Below are positions 43,695 to 54,065 of a DNA stretch of 64,000 bases, one piece after another. The stretch is from positions 558,001 through 622,000 of the forward strand of contig NZ_JANIAC010000002.1 in assembly GCF_024723255.1 (NCBI RefSeq), in the 5' to 3' direction. A program made the translations under genes and the position numbers. The notes beneath the pieces are model-generated. The model ran no database searches. It was not told the DNA's origin and saw nothing but the letters and a program-made list of their open reading frames with translations. Each line of letters opens with the position of its first letter. The first letter of the stretch is position 1. The stretch is from Aestuariibaculum sp. M13 (GTDB taxonomy: Bacteria > Bacteroidota > Bacteroidia > Flavobacteriales > Flavobacteriaceae).

Positions 43695-46064
43695 ATGACT
43701 GTTTTAGAATTAAAATCAACTTGTATAAATGGCACTCAAGTTTACTTGGATTGGTTAATTGAAAACGACAAAGGATTACAGACCATTGACATTAATTCTA
43801 TTACCACAAAAGATAAAATCCACTATAAATTTAAATTATCATCAAAGTTATTTGATTCAGAATCTATCCTTATTAGACATGTACCAAGCTCAAAAGACTA
43901 TAGCGACCTTTTTAAAATAATCGAATATGATGCCGATAAAAGAGTATTAATTTTAAAAAAGGACAAAGAATTTCCATTTGAAATAAGTAACGAAAAGCGA
44001 GATAATATTAAGATTGTTTCAAGTCTTAGGTTTTTAGTTCAAAATATCATTGACTGGTACCAACAAAACGGAGACAAACTTAAATTACCAACTCAAAAAT
44101 CTCCTCTTTTTAATTCCTCTTCGAAAATTGAATTTGAAAACAACACTTCAAACGAACAAAAGGAAGCTATAAAAATGATTTTCGAAGCGCCGTTTTCATA
44201 TGTTTGGGGTGCCCCAGGTACTGGTAAAACCAGATGGGTTTTAACCCAAGCAATGCTGCAATACATAAACCAAGGTAAACAAATAGCTATACTCGCTCCT
44301 ACTAATAATGCAATTGAACAAGTATTGGAAGCTATTATTCCAATTGCTCAAAAGAAAGGAATACCACTTAAAAAGTTTATACGGCTAGGAAACCCAAGTT
44401 CAAAATTTTCTGAACTTTATCCAGATATCTGTGAAATAGCAGGTTTAGAAAAGCAACTAAAACAAATTGATAGCAGAATAGATTTTTTAAATAGGCATTC
44501 TTCTTCAGTCATCGAACAAAATAAGATTCAAACTGCTAAAACTTCAAAATTATTAGTCAAATACGAATCTTCGTTAGGCGACTATTTACTTTGTGAATCA
44601 AAAAAGAAAGAGCAAAAGCAAACCATTAAAGAGTTAGATGAAAAACTAGATAACCTAAGAAAAGGTCTTAAAAATCAAAAGCAAGGACTTTTAAACGTTA
44701 AACTTCAAAGGGAAAGTTTAATTAATAAAATTGGCGCCTTTTTTGGCTTAAATAATAGAGACTATGACTCTGAAATAAAAGAATTAGATAAATCTTGTGA
44801 TACATCAAACCAGCAAATTATTAATACTACTCAGAAAATCGATATTGAAAAACAAGAATTAGATAAGATTAATATACACTCGTATAATTTAGACCTAGCT
44901 AACCAAACTGATTATAAAGAAGTATTAAATACATTCTCCTTTTTATTTGATGAAAACGAAAGTCATTTAAAGCATCCTATTAAAATCTCAAGAACTGAAA
45001 TAGAAATAAAATCCAGAATTGAAAAACGCCTTTCTAAATTTGAATCAGACGCTCTTTTAGCATTAGAGTATAGTAATTTGGATGCATATGGTATTGAAAA
45101 GCTTATTCTTGAATTAAAAGAGAAAAGAGACAACTTAGCTGCAATGACTACAGCGCAACGACTAGAAAGTGTTTCAGTAGTAGCTTGTACCCTAGATAGC
45201 TATATAATGCGTTTTGTAGATACTCATTTAACTGTTAATCATATTTTCGTTGATGAAGCTGGATATGCCAATGCTTTAAAAACGCTACCTTTATTTATAA
45301 ATAATATCCCTGTTACACTTTTAGGGGACCACAAACAATTACCTCCTGTTTGTGAATTAAACGATTTTGTTATTGAAAAAGATAAGACATTCTATGATGC
45401 CTATTTATGGCATTATACAAGTACATGTATCGATAGCTTATTTGTTCAAGACAAAAATGAAACCTACAGTAATTTTGTAAATAAAGTACAGCTAACTAAA
45501 AACCAAATGTTGTACAATGCACTAAGAACAACATATAGATTTGGAAGCAACTTGGCTAAGGTTTTAGGAGATTATATTTATAGTATAGATTTTAAATCTG
45601 GTAGTACTATCAATAATACGGAGATTTTCTATATAAACGCTCCCAAAAGAATGGATGAATTACGTAGTAGAAAAAGCGACAATGAAATAAACGCAATAAT
45701 GAAATTAGTTGTACAATTAGATGCTAGTAACGAAGAATATGCCATTCTTTCTCCGTACCGAAAAGGGCAACTGTATCAACTAAGCCGTAGTCTACCGAAT
45801 CAAAGAGATAACGAGCAAATTCTTACTGTTCATGGCTCACAAGGAAGAGAATGGAACACTGTTATTTTATCTGTTGTGGATACTAGCGACATGTATTTTA
45901 CTAATACTTCTAGACCAAATGCTATCGGAAGAAATTTAATTAATACGGCTGTGAGTAGAGCAAAAAAAAGGCTTATTATTGTAGCAGATACTCATTTTTG
46001 GTTGAACCAACACAACCAATTGATTTCTGAATTATTAAGAATAGGAAAAGAAATAGAAATATAA
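43695..46064 (+). CDS. SF1 (Upf1/Dna2-like) helicase with coiled-coil insertion
   Basis: A 789-residue ATPase. Motifs: Walker A WGAPGTGKTRW (about 171), FVDEAGYAN (motif II, about 518), LLGDHKQLPPV (motif III), VHGSQGREWNTVIL (motif V) and NTAVSRAKKRLIIV (motif VI). A charged helical insertion (about 250-425) between motifs Ia and II looks like an antiparallel coiled coil. The N-terminal 140 residues are beta-rich and may bind nucleic acid. It starts 1 base after the UvrD stop, indicating translational coupling. Confidence 0.88.
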   Translation: MTVLELKSTCINGTQVYLDWLIENDKGLQTIDINSITTKDKIHYKFKLSSKLFDSESILIRHVPSSKDYSDLFKIIEYDADKRVLILKKDKEFPFEISNEKRDNIKIVSSLRFLVQNIIDWYQQNGDKLKLPTQKSPLFNSSSKIEFENNTSNEQKEAIKMIFEAPFSYVWGAPGTGKTRWVLTQAMLQYINQGKQIAILAPTNNAIEQVLEAIIPIAQKKGIPLKKFIRLGNPSSKFSELYPDICEIAGLEKQLKQIDSRIDFLNRHSSSVIEQNKIQTAKTSKLLVKYESSLGDYLLCESKKKEQKQTIKELDEKLDNLRKGLKNQKQGLLNVKLQRESLINKIGAFFGLNNRDYDSEIKELDKSCDTSNQQIINTTQKIDIEKQELDKINIHSYNLDLANQTDYKEVLNTFSFLFDENESHLKHPIKISRTEIEIKSRIEKRLSKFESDALLALEYSNLDAYGIEKLILELKEKRDNLAAMTTAQRLESVSVVACTLDSYIMRFVDTHLTVNHIFVDEAGYANALKTLPLFINNIPVTLLGDHKQLPPVCELNDFVIEKDKTFYDAYLWHYTSTCIDSLFVQDKNETYSNFVNKVQLTKNQMLYNALRTTYRFGSNLAKVLGDYIYSIDFKSGSTINNTEIFYINAPKRMDELRSRKSDNEINAIMKLVVQLDASNEEYAILSPYRKGQLYQLSRSLPNQRDNEQILTVHGSQGREWNTVILSVVDTSDMYFTNTSRPNAIGRNLINTAVSRAKKRLIIVADTHFWLNQHNQLISELLRIGKEIEI

Positions 46065-46065
46065 G

Positions 46066-48018
46066 ATGGAGCAAGGTAAATTAGATATACAAGTAGAGAA
46101 AAAATTAGAAACTGTAGAAGATTATAAATTTGAACCAATCAAAGGATATGCAATGCTTCATTGGAAAGGTAAACGACCTTTTACCTCAACACAGTTCTAT
46201 CCTGCTCAATTAAAAGAAACATATGGAAAAGAAGTTAATGGATGGTTAAACAAAATTTTTTGGGGAGATAATCTTCAAGTGATGTCCCATCTTCTTAAAG
46301 AATATAGAGGTAAAATTGACCTAATTTACATTGACCCCCCTTTTGATTCCAAAGCTGACTATAAAAAAAGTATAGGCATAAAAAATAAAACCTCTACCAC
46401 AGATATAAATGCTTTCGAAGAAAAGCAATATACTGACCTATGGAGTTCTGATGGATATCTTCAATTTATGTACGAAAGAATAATCTTATTAAGAGAATTA
46501 TTGAATGAGAATGGAGTAATTTCTCTCCATTGTGACTGGCACAAAGTACACAATCTAAGATGTATTATGGATGAAGTTTTTGGGCATGAAAATTTTGTAA
46601 ATGAAATAATTTGGCAAAAAATACGAACAGCTAAATCTCAAAGTACATCATTCGGCAATATTCACGACACTATCTTAATTTATTCTAAAACAAAATCCTT
46701 TACTTACAACAAACAATATTTTGAACCAGATTTCAAAAAATTAAAAAAACATTATAGTAAAACAGATGAACAAGGTAGAATTTATCAACCCGTTTCATTT
46801 ACCCAAGATGGACAAGGAGAGCCCCGAGATTTTGGTGAAAAAGGAATACTTATACCTCCTCCAGGCAAACATTGGATATGGTCCCAAGATAGAATTTGGG
46901 ATGGATTAAAAAAAGGACTAATTGAATTTTCTGATAATGGTAATCCTAAAAAGAAAATGTTTCTTGATGATGTTAAAGGAACAGCTATTGGTGATATATG
47001 GACAGACATATTTCCTTTAAATTCAATGTCAAAAGAAAGAACCGATTACCCAACCCAGAAACCTGAAAAATTATTAGAAAGAATAATTACTACATATACT
47101 AATCCAGGAGATTTAGTGTTTGATTCATTTATGGGGTCTGGAACAACACAAAATGTATCGATGATATACGGAAGAAGGTTCTTAGGTTCAGATATTAATT
47201 TAGGAGCTATAGAAACAACTATTAAAAGACTCTTAAAAACCTCAAAGTCAATAGAAATACAATCTCCTTCAATCAAAGTAAATTCTGACAATGAAAACGA
47301 TTCGTTAGTTGATATATTTTACACTGGTTATTCAGTTTTTAATGTAAACAATTATGATGTTTTTCGAAATCCCGTTCAAGCTAAAGAAATCTTAAAACAA
47401 GCATTGGAAATACAACCATTACCAAATAATACTATTTATGACGGTGAAAAAGACGGTAGAATGGTAAAAATAATGCCTGTTAATAGAATTGCAACCAGAG
47501 CAGATTTAAATGAATTAATTAGTGGTTTTAACATAAAATCGTTCGAAAAAAAGTTCGAAACATCTCCTAACAAACCTGTAGAAAATATATTGCTTATTTG
47601 CATGGGGCATGAACCAGATTTAGCAGCCACTTTACAAAAAGAAATGCACCCTTTTAAATTGGATGTTGAGGTAGTAGACATACTTAGAGACAAAGCAAAT
47701 CTAGAATTTAAGCGAGATTCTGAAGCTGAGGTAAAAATTACAGATGACACATTGGTAATTGAGCAGTTCTACCCAATGAACTTGCTTCAGAAACTTTCCT
47801 TAATGAAAGAGAATGTTGAAGATTGGAAGGAACTAACTGAATCTGTAAAAATAGACTTTAACTACGATGGTGCTGTTTTCGAACCACAAATTGTAGATGT
47901 TCCTGAAAAAAATGAATTGGTATTAGGGGAATACCCTATTCCAGAAGATGCTGGAACAATTAGAATAAAAATAACGGACTTACTATCAGAGTCTTTAGAA
48001 TTAACCATTGAAAACTAA
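46066..48018 (+). CDS. Type III Mod-like DNA adenine methyltransferase
   Basis: A 650-residue beta-class N6/N4 methyltransferase: catalytic motif IV LIYIDPPFD (90-93) precedes the SAM motif VFDSFMGSGTT (353-361), with TDYPTQKPEKLLERII between them. The segment 150-330 would hold target recognition. The C-terminal 250 residues are unusual for Mod and include LICMGHEPDLA and EYPIPEDAGTIRIKI. Asp-Pro-Pro-Phe favours adenine but N4-cytosine is possible. It starts 1 base after the helicase stop and 5 bases before the Res-like start. Confidence 0.88.
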   Translation: MEQGKLDIQVEKKLETVEDYKFEPIKGYAMLHWKGKRPFTSTQFYPAQLKETYGKEVNGWLNKIFWGDNLQVMSHLLKEYRGKIDLIYIDPPFDSKADYKKSIGIKNKTSTTDINAFEEKQYTDLWSSDGYLQFMYERIILLRELLNENGVISLHCDWHKVHNLRCIMDEVFGHENFVNEIIWQKIRTAKSQSTSFGNIHDTILIYSKTKSFTYNKQYFEPDFKKLKKHYSKTDEQGRIYQPVSFTQDGQGEPRDFGEKGILIPPPGKHWIWSQDRIWDGLKKGLIEFSDNGNPKKKMFLDDVKGTAIGDIWTDIFPLNSMSKERTDYPTQKPEKLLERIITTYTNPGDLVFDSFMGSGTTQNVSMIYGRRFLGSDINLGAIETTIKRLLKTSKSIEIQSPSIKVNSDNENDSLVDIFYTGYSVFNVNNYDVFRNPVQAKEILKQALEIQPLPNNTIYDGEKDGRMVKIMPVNRIATRADLNELISGFNIKSFEKKFETSPNKPVENILLICMGHEPDLAATLQKEMHPFKLDVEVVDILRDKANLEFKRDSEAEVKITDDTLVIEQFYPMNLLQKLSLMKENVEDWKELTESVKIDFNYDGAVFEPQIVDVPEKNELVLGEYPIPEDAGTIRIKITDLLSESLELTIEN

Positions 48019-48023
48019 AAGTG

Positions 48024-50690
48024 ATGGCTAAAAAAAAGACAAATTCAGATATAGATTTTCCTTTCTATACCTATCTAAAACTTTTTCACGATAATAACAA
48101 GAAAAAAGTATACAACTCATATAAACCTTTAACCAAAAAGTTTTTAGACTTTAATAATCCTGAAAACCCCACAGCATATTTGCGCCAACCTCAGTTCGAG
48201 GCATTAGAAATGTATGTTTTCCTTAAAGAATTTTTGGAAAACAACTACCTATATGAAGTTTTTGAAAATTGGTTTAACAAAACTGGTAAATTCGAAAAAC
48301 GTGATGATGTTGGTATTTCTAAAACGAAAGGAACTGTAGGAACCCTTAACATGTTTGGTCCTTCTGAGTTCCAAAATGAAGATAAATTAGTTTTCAATGA
48401 GGTGTTTAAACAAATAGAGTCTTTTAAACAGATATATCCAAACTACATTTTTGCTTTAACAATGGGACTTGGAAAAACTGTATTAATGGCAACCTCTATT
48501 TTTTATGAATTTCTCTTAGCTAATAAATACCCTAAAACAAACAGATATTGCCATAATGCACTGGTATTTGCTCCTGATAAGACAGTATTACAATCACTTA
48601 AAGAAATTGAAACTTTCGACAAGTCAAAAGTGATTCCACCTGAATATGCTAACTGGTTAGACACGCATTTAAAATTTCATTTTTTAGATGATACAGGGGT
48701 CTCCTTAAATGCATTAGATAACTCAAAGTTCAATATTATCATTTCTAACACACAAAAGATAATATTAAAAAAACAGCACAAACAAAAGTCACCCTCTGAA
48801 AGCTTATTTAACGACGGTGGTGCGTTACATAAAGCAAAGTCTCTAAATAAAGATTTCGAGGACCTATATGGCTTCGAAATTGACACAGATGTAGAATTAC
48901 TATCGAATCAAAGATTCGCTAAATTAACTCGCTTAAAACAGCTTGGGATATATGTAGATGAGGCACACCATGTATTTGGCACCAACCTAGCAAAAGATTT
49001 TGGACTTAAAAAAACCTCAACCAGTCTTAGGGTAACTATCAATGAATTAGCAGAAGCTTTAGATGAAGCAGGTTCAAGGGTTGTTGGCTGTTATAATTAC
49101 ACGGGGACTCCTTACGTTGGAAAAAGATTATTACCTGAGGTAGTTTATGCTTATGGCCTAAAGGAAGCTATTGATAATAAATTCTTAAAAAAAGTTAGAA
49201 TTGAAGGTTTTGAGAATGTTAAAACTCAAACAAAAGCATTTGTTAGAGCAGCTATTTCAGAATTTTGGGAAAAACATAACGGCAAACGATATGAGGGTAT
49301 GCTCCCTAAATTCGCTTTTTTCGCTTCATCAATTGATGAGCTCCAAAATGAATTAAGACCTATTATTGAGGACATTTTAGTAGAGTTAAACATACCTATT
49401 AACAAGATATTAGTTAATGTTGGAGATGATAAAATCACAAGTAATGATGACCTTCGAGAATTTAGAAACCTTGACAGACCTGAATCTAACAAACAATTCA
49501 TATTACTAGTAAACAAGGGTAAAGAAGGTTGGAATTGCCGTTCCTTATTTGGTGTAGGATTACATAGAGAACCTAAATCAAAAGTATTCGTTCTTCAGGC
49601 TGCTATGAGATGTTTAAGGGCTGTAACCGAAGTGCAACAAGAGGGGATGGTATATCTTTCAGACGAAAACATAAAAATACTAGAAAACGAATTAGAACAA
49701 AACTTTAAACTTTCGGTTGATGAACTAACAAGTGCTGGAGACAGTAAAGATTTAGTTGAAATTAGACTGGTCCCTCCCCCTGTCAAGATTAAAGTTAAAA
49801 GAATCAAAAAACTCCATCAATTAAAAGAAAATAAGATTAAAGATGGTGTTAACCTAGAAATTGATAAAATCGATTTCGAAGCTTATAAAATAAGAAGAAC
49901 GGTTAGAGATATAAGAGATTTATCAGATGCCAAGAAAAACGGAGAATTAACGGATATCGATAAAAGGGAATTCTCAGAATACACCTTAGTTTCTGAAATA
50001 GCAAGATACTTATATCACCCTGAAGGCGTTGACAACCTAAGTAAAATAAGCTGTTTAGAAATAAGAAAAGTCTTAACCAACTCTGTTGATGGTATAAAAA
50101 AAGTCTTAGAAGCGGTTAACAAACATAATGAAGTCCTTTATGACTGGGTTATCCCCAAACTATTCAATTCATTCTACACTATAGACTCTTTTAACAAAGA
50201 AGAGGAAGAGGAAATTGAATTGGTAAAAGAACCAAAAGAAGGGTTCTATAGAATGAAAGCTAAAGCTGAATTAATTGCTAATATAGAGGACCCTAGATAC
50301 TCTTTATATAAAGAGAAGTCATTTCATTTAGATAACTATTGTTTTGACTCATTGCCTGAATCTTCAATGTTTACCTCTCTTTTAAAAGATGAGGTTATTG
50401 AAAAGGTGTGGTTTACGGGAATGTTAACACATGGACAATCTGATTTTTTAATTAGATATATTGACCCAGAATCTCATACTGTAAGAAGTTATTACCCTGA
50501 TTTCCTAGTCAAAGTTAAAACTGAAGACAATTCTGAGAAATATGTTATCATCGAGGTTAAAGGAGACAACAAGATAGATGATGCCGTAGTAAAAGCTAAA
50601 TCTGATTATGCATCACAATTAGCAACTGCCAGTGGAATGACCTATCAAATTGTTAAAGGTTCAGAAGCAGCTAATGGTATAATGGTTTAA
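48024..50690 (+). CDS. Type III Res-like helicase-endonuclease
   Basis: An 888-residue SF2 enzyme; I use the ATG at 48024 rather than the GTG one codon before. Motifs: Walker A LTMGLGKTVL, DEAH box YVDEAHHVFG, TGTPYVGK (motif III) and QAAMRCLRA (motif VI). The C-terminus has a PD-(D/E)XK nuclease: YYPDFLVKV followed by YVIIEVKGDNK. This matches type III Res subunits and pairs with the Mod-like gene directly upstream, forming a type III-like restriction-modification core. Confidence 0.87.
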   Translation: MAKKKTNSDIDFPFYTYLKLFHDNNKKKVYNSYKPLTKKFLDFNNPENPTAYLRQPQFEALEMYVFLKEFLENNYLYEVFENWFNKTGKFEKRDDVGISKTKGTVGTLNMFGPSEFQNEDKLVFNEVFKQIESFKQIYPNYIFALTMGLGKTVLMATSIFYEFLLANKYPKTNRYCHNALVFAPDKTVLQSLKEIETFDKSKVIPPEYANWLDTHLKFHFLDDTGVSLNALDNSKFNIIISNTQKIILKKQHKQKSPSESLFNDGGALHKAKSLNKDFEDLYGFEIDTDVELLSNQRFAKLTRLKQLGIYVDEAHHVFGTNLAKDFGLKKTSTSLRVTINELAEALDEAGSRVVGCYNYTGTPYVGKRLLPEVVYAYGLKEAIDNKFLKKVRIEGFENVKTQTKAFVRAAISEFWEKHNGKRYEGMLPKFAFFASSIDELQNELRPIIEDILVELNIPINKILVNVGDDKITSNDDLREFRNLDRPESNKQFILLVNKGKEGWNCRSLFGVGLHREPKSKVFVLQAAMRCLRAVTEVQQEGMVYLSDENIKILENELEQNFKLSVDELTSAGDSKDLVEIRLVPPPVKIKVKRIKKLHQLKENKIKDGVNLEIDKIDFEAYKIRRTVRDIRDLSDAKKNGELTDIDKREFSEYTLVSEIARYLYHPEGVDNLSKISCLEIRKVLTNSVDGIKKVLEAVNKHNEVLYDWVIPKLFNSFYTIDSFNKEEEEEIELVKEPKEGFYRMKAKAELIANIEDPRYSLYKEKSFHLDNYCFDSLPESSMFTSLLKDEVIEKVWFTGMLTHGQSDFLIRYIDPESHTVRSYYPDFLVKVKTEDNSEKYVIIEVKGDNKIDDAVVKAKSDYASQLATASGMTYQIVKGSEAANGIMV

Positions 50691-50714
50691 TTAAATAATA
50701 ACTAAAGTTAGGCT

Positions 50715-51059
50715 ATGGAGGTATTGTATTTTCAGGTTGGAATATTCTTAATTATTGTAATTGCTGGATTATTTGGAAATTCTTCTAGAAATACGGCTAC
50801 AATTTTAGCAATTATTTTCACCATTGCAATGGTGTTCACCTCTCAACTAATGATTGTACAATTCATAACCATTGTCATATCCTATATTGTTTCAAGAAGC
50901 ATATCAAAAAATTCTAAGGATAAAAATCTTGATGATTACGAAAAGTACAGGCAGAAAAACCAGAATAAAACAAGTTTTGGGGATAAATTGGGTTGCATAT
51001 TTATCTCCCTTTTGGCTCTCCTAACAGTGTTAGCGGTAATAATCGAGAAGGTTAGATGA
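50715..51059 (+). CDS. Small membrane protein of the defence operon
   Basis: A 114-residue protein with two N-terminal hydrophobic helices (about 5-22, 27-62 possibly two) and a C-terminal helix (about 92-110), separated by a charged KNSKDKNLDDYEKYRQKNQNK loop. No family recognised. It lies 24 bases after the Res-like gene and 18 bases before the DUF262 gene on the same strand, so it belongs to the operon and could be a membrane effector or anchor. Confidence 0.55.
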   Translation: MEVLYFQVGIFLIIVIAGLFGNSSRNTATILAIIFTIAMVFTSQLMIVQFITIVISYIVSRSISKNSKDKNLDDYEKYRQKNQNKTSFGDKLGCIFISLLALLTVLAVIIEKVR

Positions 51060-51077
51060 TAATTATAAATTTCTTCT

Positions 51078-52910
51078 ATGTCAAATAATCAATTAGAAAA
51101 TCAATTTTCAATTAAAGCCAATACCTTTACCCTGAAGCAAAACATTGATGATAATAAAAATGTAGTACTTAACGAGGATTTAAAATATGTAATTCCAATT
51201 TATCAACGTCCCTACTCATGGACTGAAGAACAAATAACAAAATTTATTTCAGATATTTTTATCTCCTTTTACGGCTATGATAAAAATTCAAAACCAGAAC
51301 CCATGTTTATTGGAACGATGCAACTTTCTGGTCAAACAAAACAAAATGGGCATAAAATAGAGCAAGAAGTTGTAGACGGGCAACAAAGACTAACTACATT
51401 TATTTTACTTCTTAAACTACTGTCTAAGGAATTTAACGACAACAACGAACTTAAAAACCTCAACTTTGATTGGCTCGAAACTAAGGTTAACAGCGGAGAA
51501 CAACAAAAATTTCTCACCACTTTTTTAAATGCTGAAACCTACCCTATTTTAAATGAAGAGACTCTCAATCCTTATTTAAAAAATGCTGCTATTATTCAGC
51601 AACTTTTAAATGAAGAATTTAAAGATGAACTTGGTAACTCTATAAATTTTGATATTGATGCCTTTATAAATCACTTATATTCCAATATCTACTTTGTGAT
51701 TATAGAAACTTTTGCAGGGCTTTCAAAAACACTTCAAATTTTTGATGCAATAAATACAACGGGGTTAGACCTTAATGGAAGTGATATTTTTAAGATAAAA
51801 ATGTACGAGTACCTTAAGGATTTTGAAAAAAAAGATGATTCGGTATTTGAGGAAATAAGTTCATTATATGCAAAAGTAGATAGGCTGAATTTGGAACTTG
51901 ATTCCAATATTGCATTTTCTGAAATTTTAGGAATTTATAGTGATATACTAATTTCAAAATATAGTCTGAACACATCTTTATATTCTTTGGGAGCTGATAC
52001 TTTCTTTGAAAGATTATTTGATACTATTTTTAATATAAAAGTTTGGAAAGATTTTAATAATGCCCATAAAGTCCAATTAAGTATTGATGAATTGGAAAAA
52101 ATTATTGATGCCAGGTTTTTATGGGAAAAATTGCCATATCCAACTTTTGAAGACTCTTGTTTAATGCACATTACTTGGTGGTCAAGATATAGACGATTTT
52201 GGACGATAATTATTATTTTCATTTATAAATACAATCCCCAGAAGAACGACTTATTTTTATTCACCAATCGCTTAAATAAATTATATTTCTTGTATAGTAT
52301 ATATTTCGACAGAGCTATAAATAATATATATACATTCACACATAGGCTAATTGATAAAATTATTAATGATGAAAATATTGTTGATATAATAGAATCAATA
52401 GAAAATAAAATTCATGGTGAAGTTCCTTATTATGAATTAGAAGGTAAACTTGTATTTGAAAAAAACTTAAATGGGGATATTGTTTATAACCCTAAAAAGA
52501 AAAATTTGATATGCAGAGTTTCTGCAATGTTAGATGAAGAATACAAGAAGCAAACGAATTCCGATAAATTAAAAGAATACTTTTTTAATAATGCAAAGTT
52601 CCCAAATGATATTGAACATATCCAGTCTTTTAATGATGAAAATTTAAGCTTAAGGGATAAAATTAAACAAGAATGGGGTGAAAATTTAAACTCAATTGGG
52701 AATTTAGTCATCCTTGAAAGAGATATCAATAGAAGTATTAGTAATAATTGTTATCCAGAAAAAGTAAAAGAATACACTAAAAGTAAATTCAGTATTGTTC
52801 AAAAACAGGTTAAGAACCATAAAGAATGGACTTTAGAAGATTGTAAAAATAGAAAAGAAAAAGAAATAACTAAATTATCATCTTACCTATTTGATAGCAT
52901 TAAAAACTAA
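51078..52910 (+). CDS. DUF262/DUF1524 (GmrSD-like) protein
   Basis: A 610-residue protein. The N-terminal DUF262 domain has VIPIYQRPYSWTEEQI and EVVDGQQRLTTFILLLKLL, the nucleotide-binding/DGQQR motif of GmrS. The C-terminal DUF1524 region has PNDIEHIQSFNDENLS and LNSIGNLVILERDINRSISNN, resembling the His-Me nuclease of GmrD (the usual EHIxP reads EHIQS). Single-chain GmrSD proteins restrict DNA with modified bases. Its place next to a methyltransferase system suggests a second, modification-dependent barrier. Confidence 0.85.
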   Translation: MSNNQLENQFSIKANTFTLKQNIDDNKNVVLNEDLKYVIPIYQRPYSWTEEQITKFISDIFISFYGYDKNSKPEPMFIGTMQLSGQTKQNGHKIEQEVVDGQQRLTTFILLLKLLSKEFNDNNELKNLNFDWLETKVNSGEQQKFLTTFLNAETYPILNEETLNPYLKNAAIIQQLLNEEFKDELGNSINFDIDAFINHLYSNIYFVIIETFAGLSKTLQIFDAINTTGLDLNGSDIFKIKMYEYLKDFEKKDDSVFEEISSLYAKVDRLNLELDSNIAFSEILGIYSDILISKYSLNTSLYSLGADTFFERLFDTIFNIKVWKDFNNAHKVQLSIDELEKIIDARFLWEKLPYPTFEDSCLMHITWWSRYRRFWTIIIIFIYKYNPQKNDLFLFTNRLNKLYFLYSIYFDRAINNIYTFTHRLIDKIINDENIVDIIESIENKIHGEVPYYELEGKLVFEKNLNGDIVYNPKKKNLICRVSAMLDEEYKKQTNSDKLKEYFFNNAKFPNDIEHIQSFNDENLSLRDKIKQEWGENLNSIGNLVILERDINRSISNNCYPEKVKEYTKSKFSIVQKQVKNHKEWTLEDCKNRKEKEITKLSSYLFDSIKN

Positions 52911-52916
52911 CTAATC

Positions 52917-54044
52917 ATGTACAAAATAAATAAAGGTGAAAATAAAATATCCCGATTAGAAGAGAAATCTTTCAAAGAATTAGGCTTTACAGAAAGAGCT
53001 CACCTTCAAGAATGGCTTGCTGATAATCCAACAGCTTTAGGTGAAGAAATGCTTATTATCCAAAAAGAATTTAGTGGCTTTAATGAAACCAATGAACGTT
53101 TGGATTTATTAGCCCTAGACAAGCAAGGTAGCTTAGTTATCATTGAAAACAAATTAGATGATAGCGGAAAAGATGTCACATGGCAATCTCTAAAATATGC
53201 CTCATATAGCTCTAGTCTAACAAAATATCAAATTAGAGATGTTTATCAGGATTACTTAAATAAATACGAGAATGGAGATAATGCTGAAGATAAACTATCC
53301 GATTTTTTTGATGGAAAAGATTTTGAGGAATTAAGCTTAAATGTTGGCACAACACAGCGTATTATGATGGTTTCTGGAAGATTCAGAAAAGAAGTTACTT
53401 CAACCGTCCTATGGCTAATGAGCTACAATATACGTATCCAGTGTTTCAAAGTCACTCCTTTTGCGATGAATGACGACCTTTTTCTTAATATAGAACAAAT
53501 CTTGCCTGTTAAAGATGCTGAAGATTTTTCCATCTCTATGGCTAATAAGGTTCAAGATGAAATTGCTGCTCAAGAATCTCTAAAAAACAGGCATCACGTA
53601 AGATTAGCTTTCTGGAAAGAATTTTTAAAAGAAATAAATACGAGTAATAATCTTTTTTCTAACATATCTCCTTCAAAAGATAATTGGTGTGGAATTGGAA
53701 TTGGTTTGAGTGGCGTTAACCTAAATGTTGTTGCTACTAAAAAATCATGTAGAGCTGAAATATATATTAATAGAGGAAATAAGGATGAAAACAAAGAGTT
53801 TTTTGATTTCCTTGAAAAAATGAAACCTGAAATAGAATCTACTTTTGAAGATAATCTCATCTGGGAAAGAATGTCAGACAAAGTTTCCTGTAGAATTAAA
53901 GCTCAGTTAGATAATGTAGATATCTTTGAACCTAACGATTGGGAACAAATGATATCATTTTTAACAGACGCTGCTCAGAGAATGAACAAAGCTTTTAAAA
54001 ACCCTATTAAAAAGTTAAGTAATTACGCTAAGAATAAATCGTAG
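52917..54044 (+). CDS. DUF4268 protein with PD-(D/E)XK nuclease-like domain
   Basis: A 375-residue protein starting 6 bases after the DUF262 gene. The N-terminal part has RLDLLALDKQGSLVIIENKLDD (Asp then Glu-x-Lys), the core of a NucS/PD-(D/E)XK nuclease-like fold, followed by GKDVTWQSLKYASYSS. The C-terminal half (about 225-360, with RLAFWKEFLKEIN and NWCGIGIGLSGVNL) matches DUF4268. Such proteins often sit beside restriction systems; direct nuclease activity is likely but untested. Confidence 0.8.
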   Translation: MYKINKGENKISRLEEKSFKELGFTERAHLQEWLADNPTALGEEMLIIQKEFSGFNETNERLDLLALDKQGSLVIIENKLDDSGKDVTWQSLKYASYSSSLTKYQIRDVYQDYLNKYENGDNAEDKLSDFFDGKDFEELSLNVGTTQRIMMVSGRFRKEVTSTVLWLMSYNIRIQCFKVTPFAMNDDLFLNIEQILPVKDAEDFSISMANKVQDEIAAQESLKNRHHVRLAFWKEFLKEINTSNNLFSNISPSKDNWCGIGIGLSGVNLNVVATKKSCRAEIYINRGNKDENKEFFDFLEKMKPEIESTFEDNLIWERMSDKVSCRIKAQLDNVDIFEPNDWEQMISFLTDAAQRMNKAFKNPIKKLSNYAKNKS

Positions 54045-54065
54045 TATTTTATTACTCAAGTCAAA

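Noticed and set aside
46066-50690. BREX or DISARM locus
   Set aside because: No PglZ, BrxC, DrmA or DrmB-like gene is present; Mod/Res architecture fits type III better.
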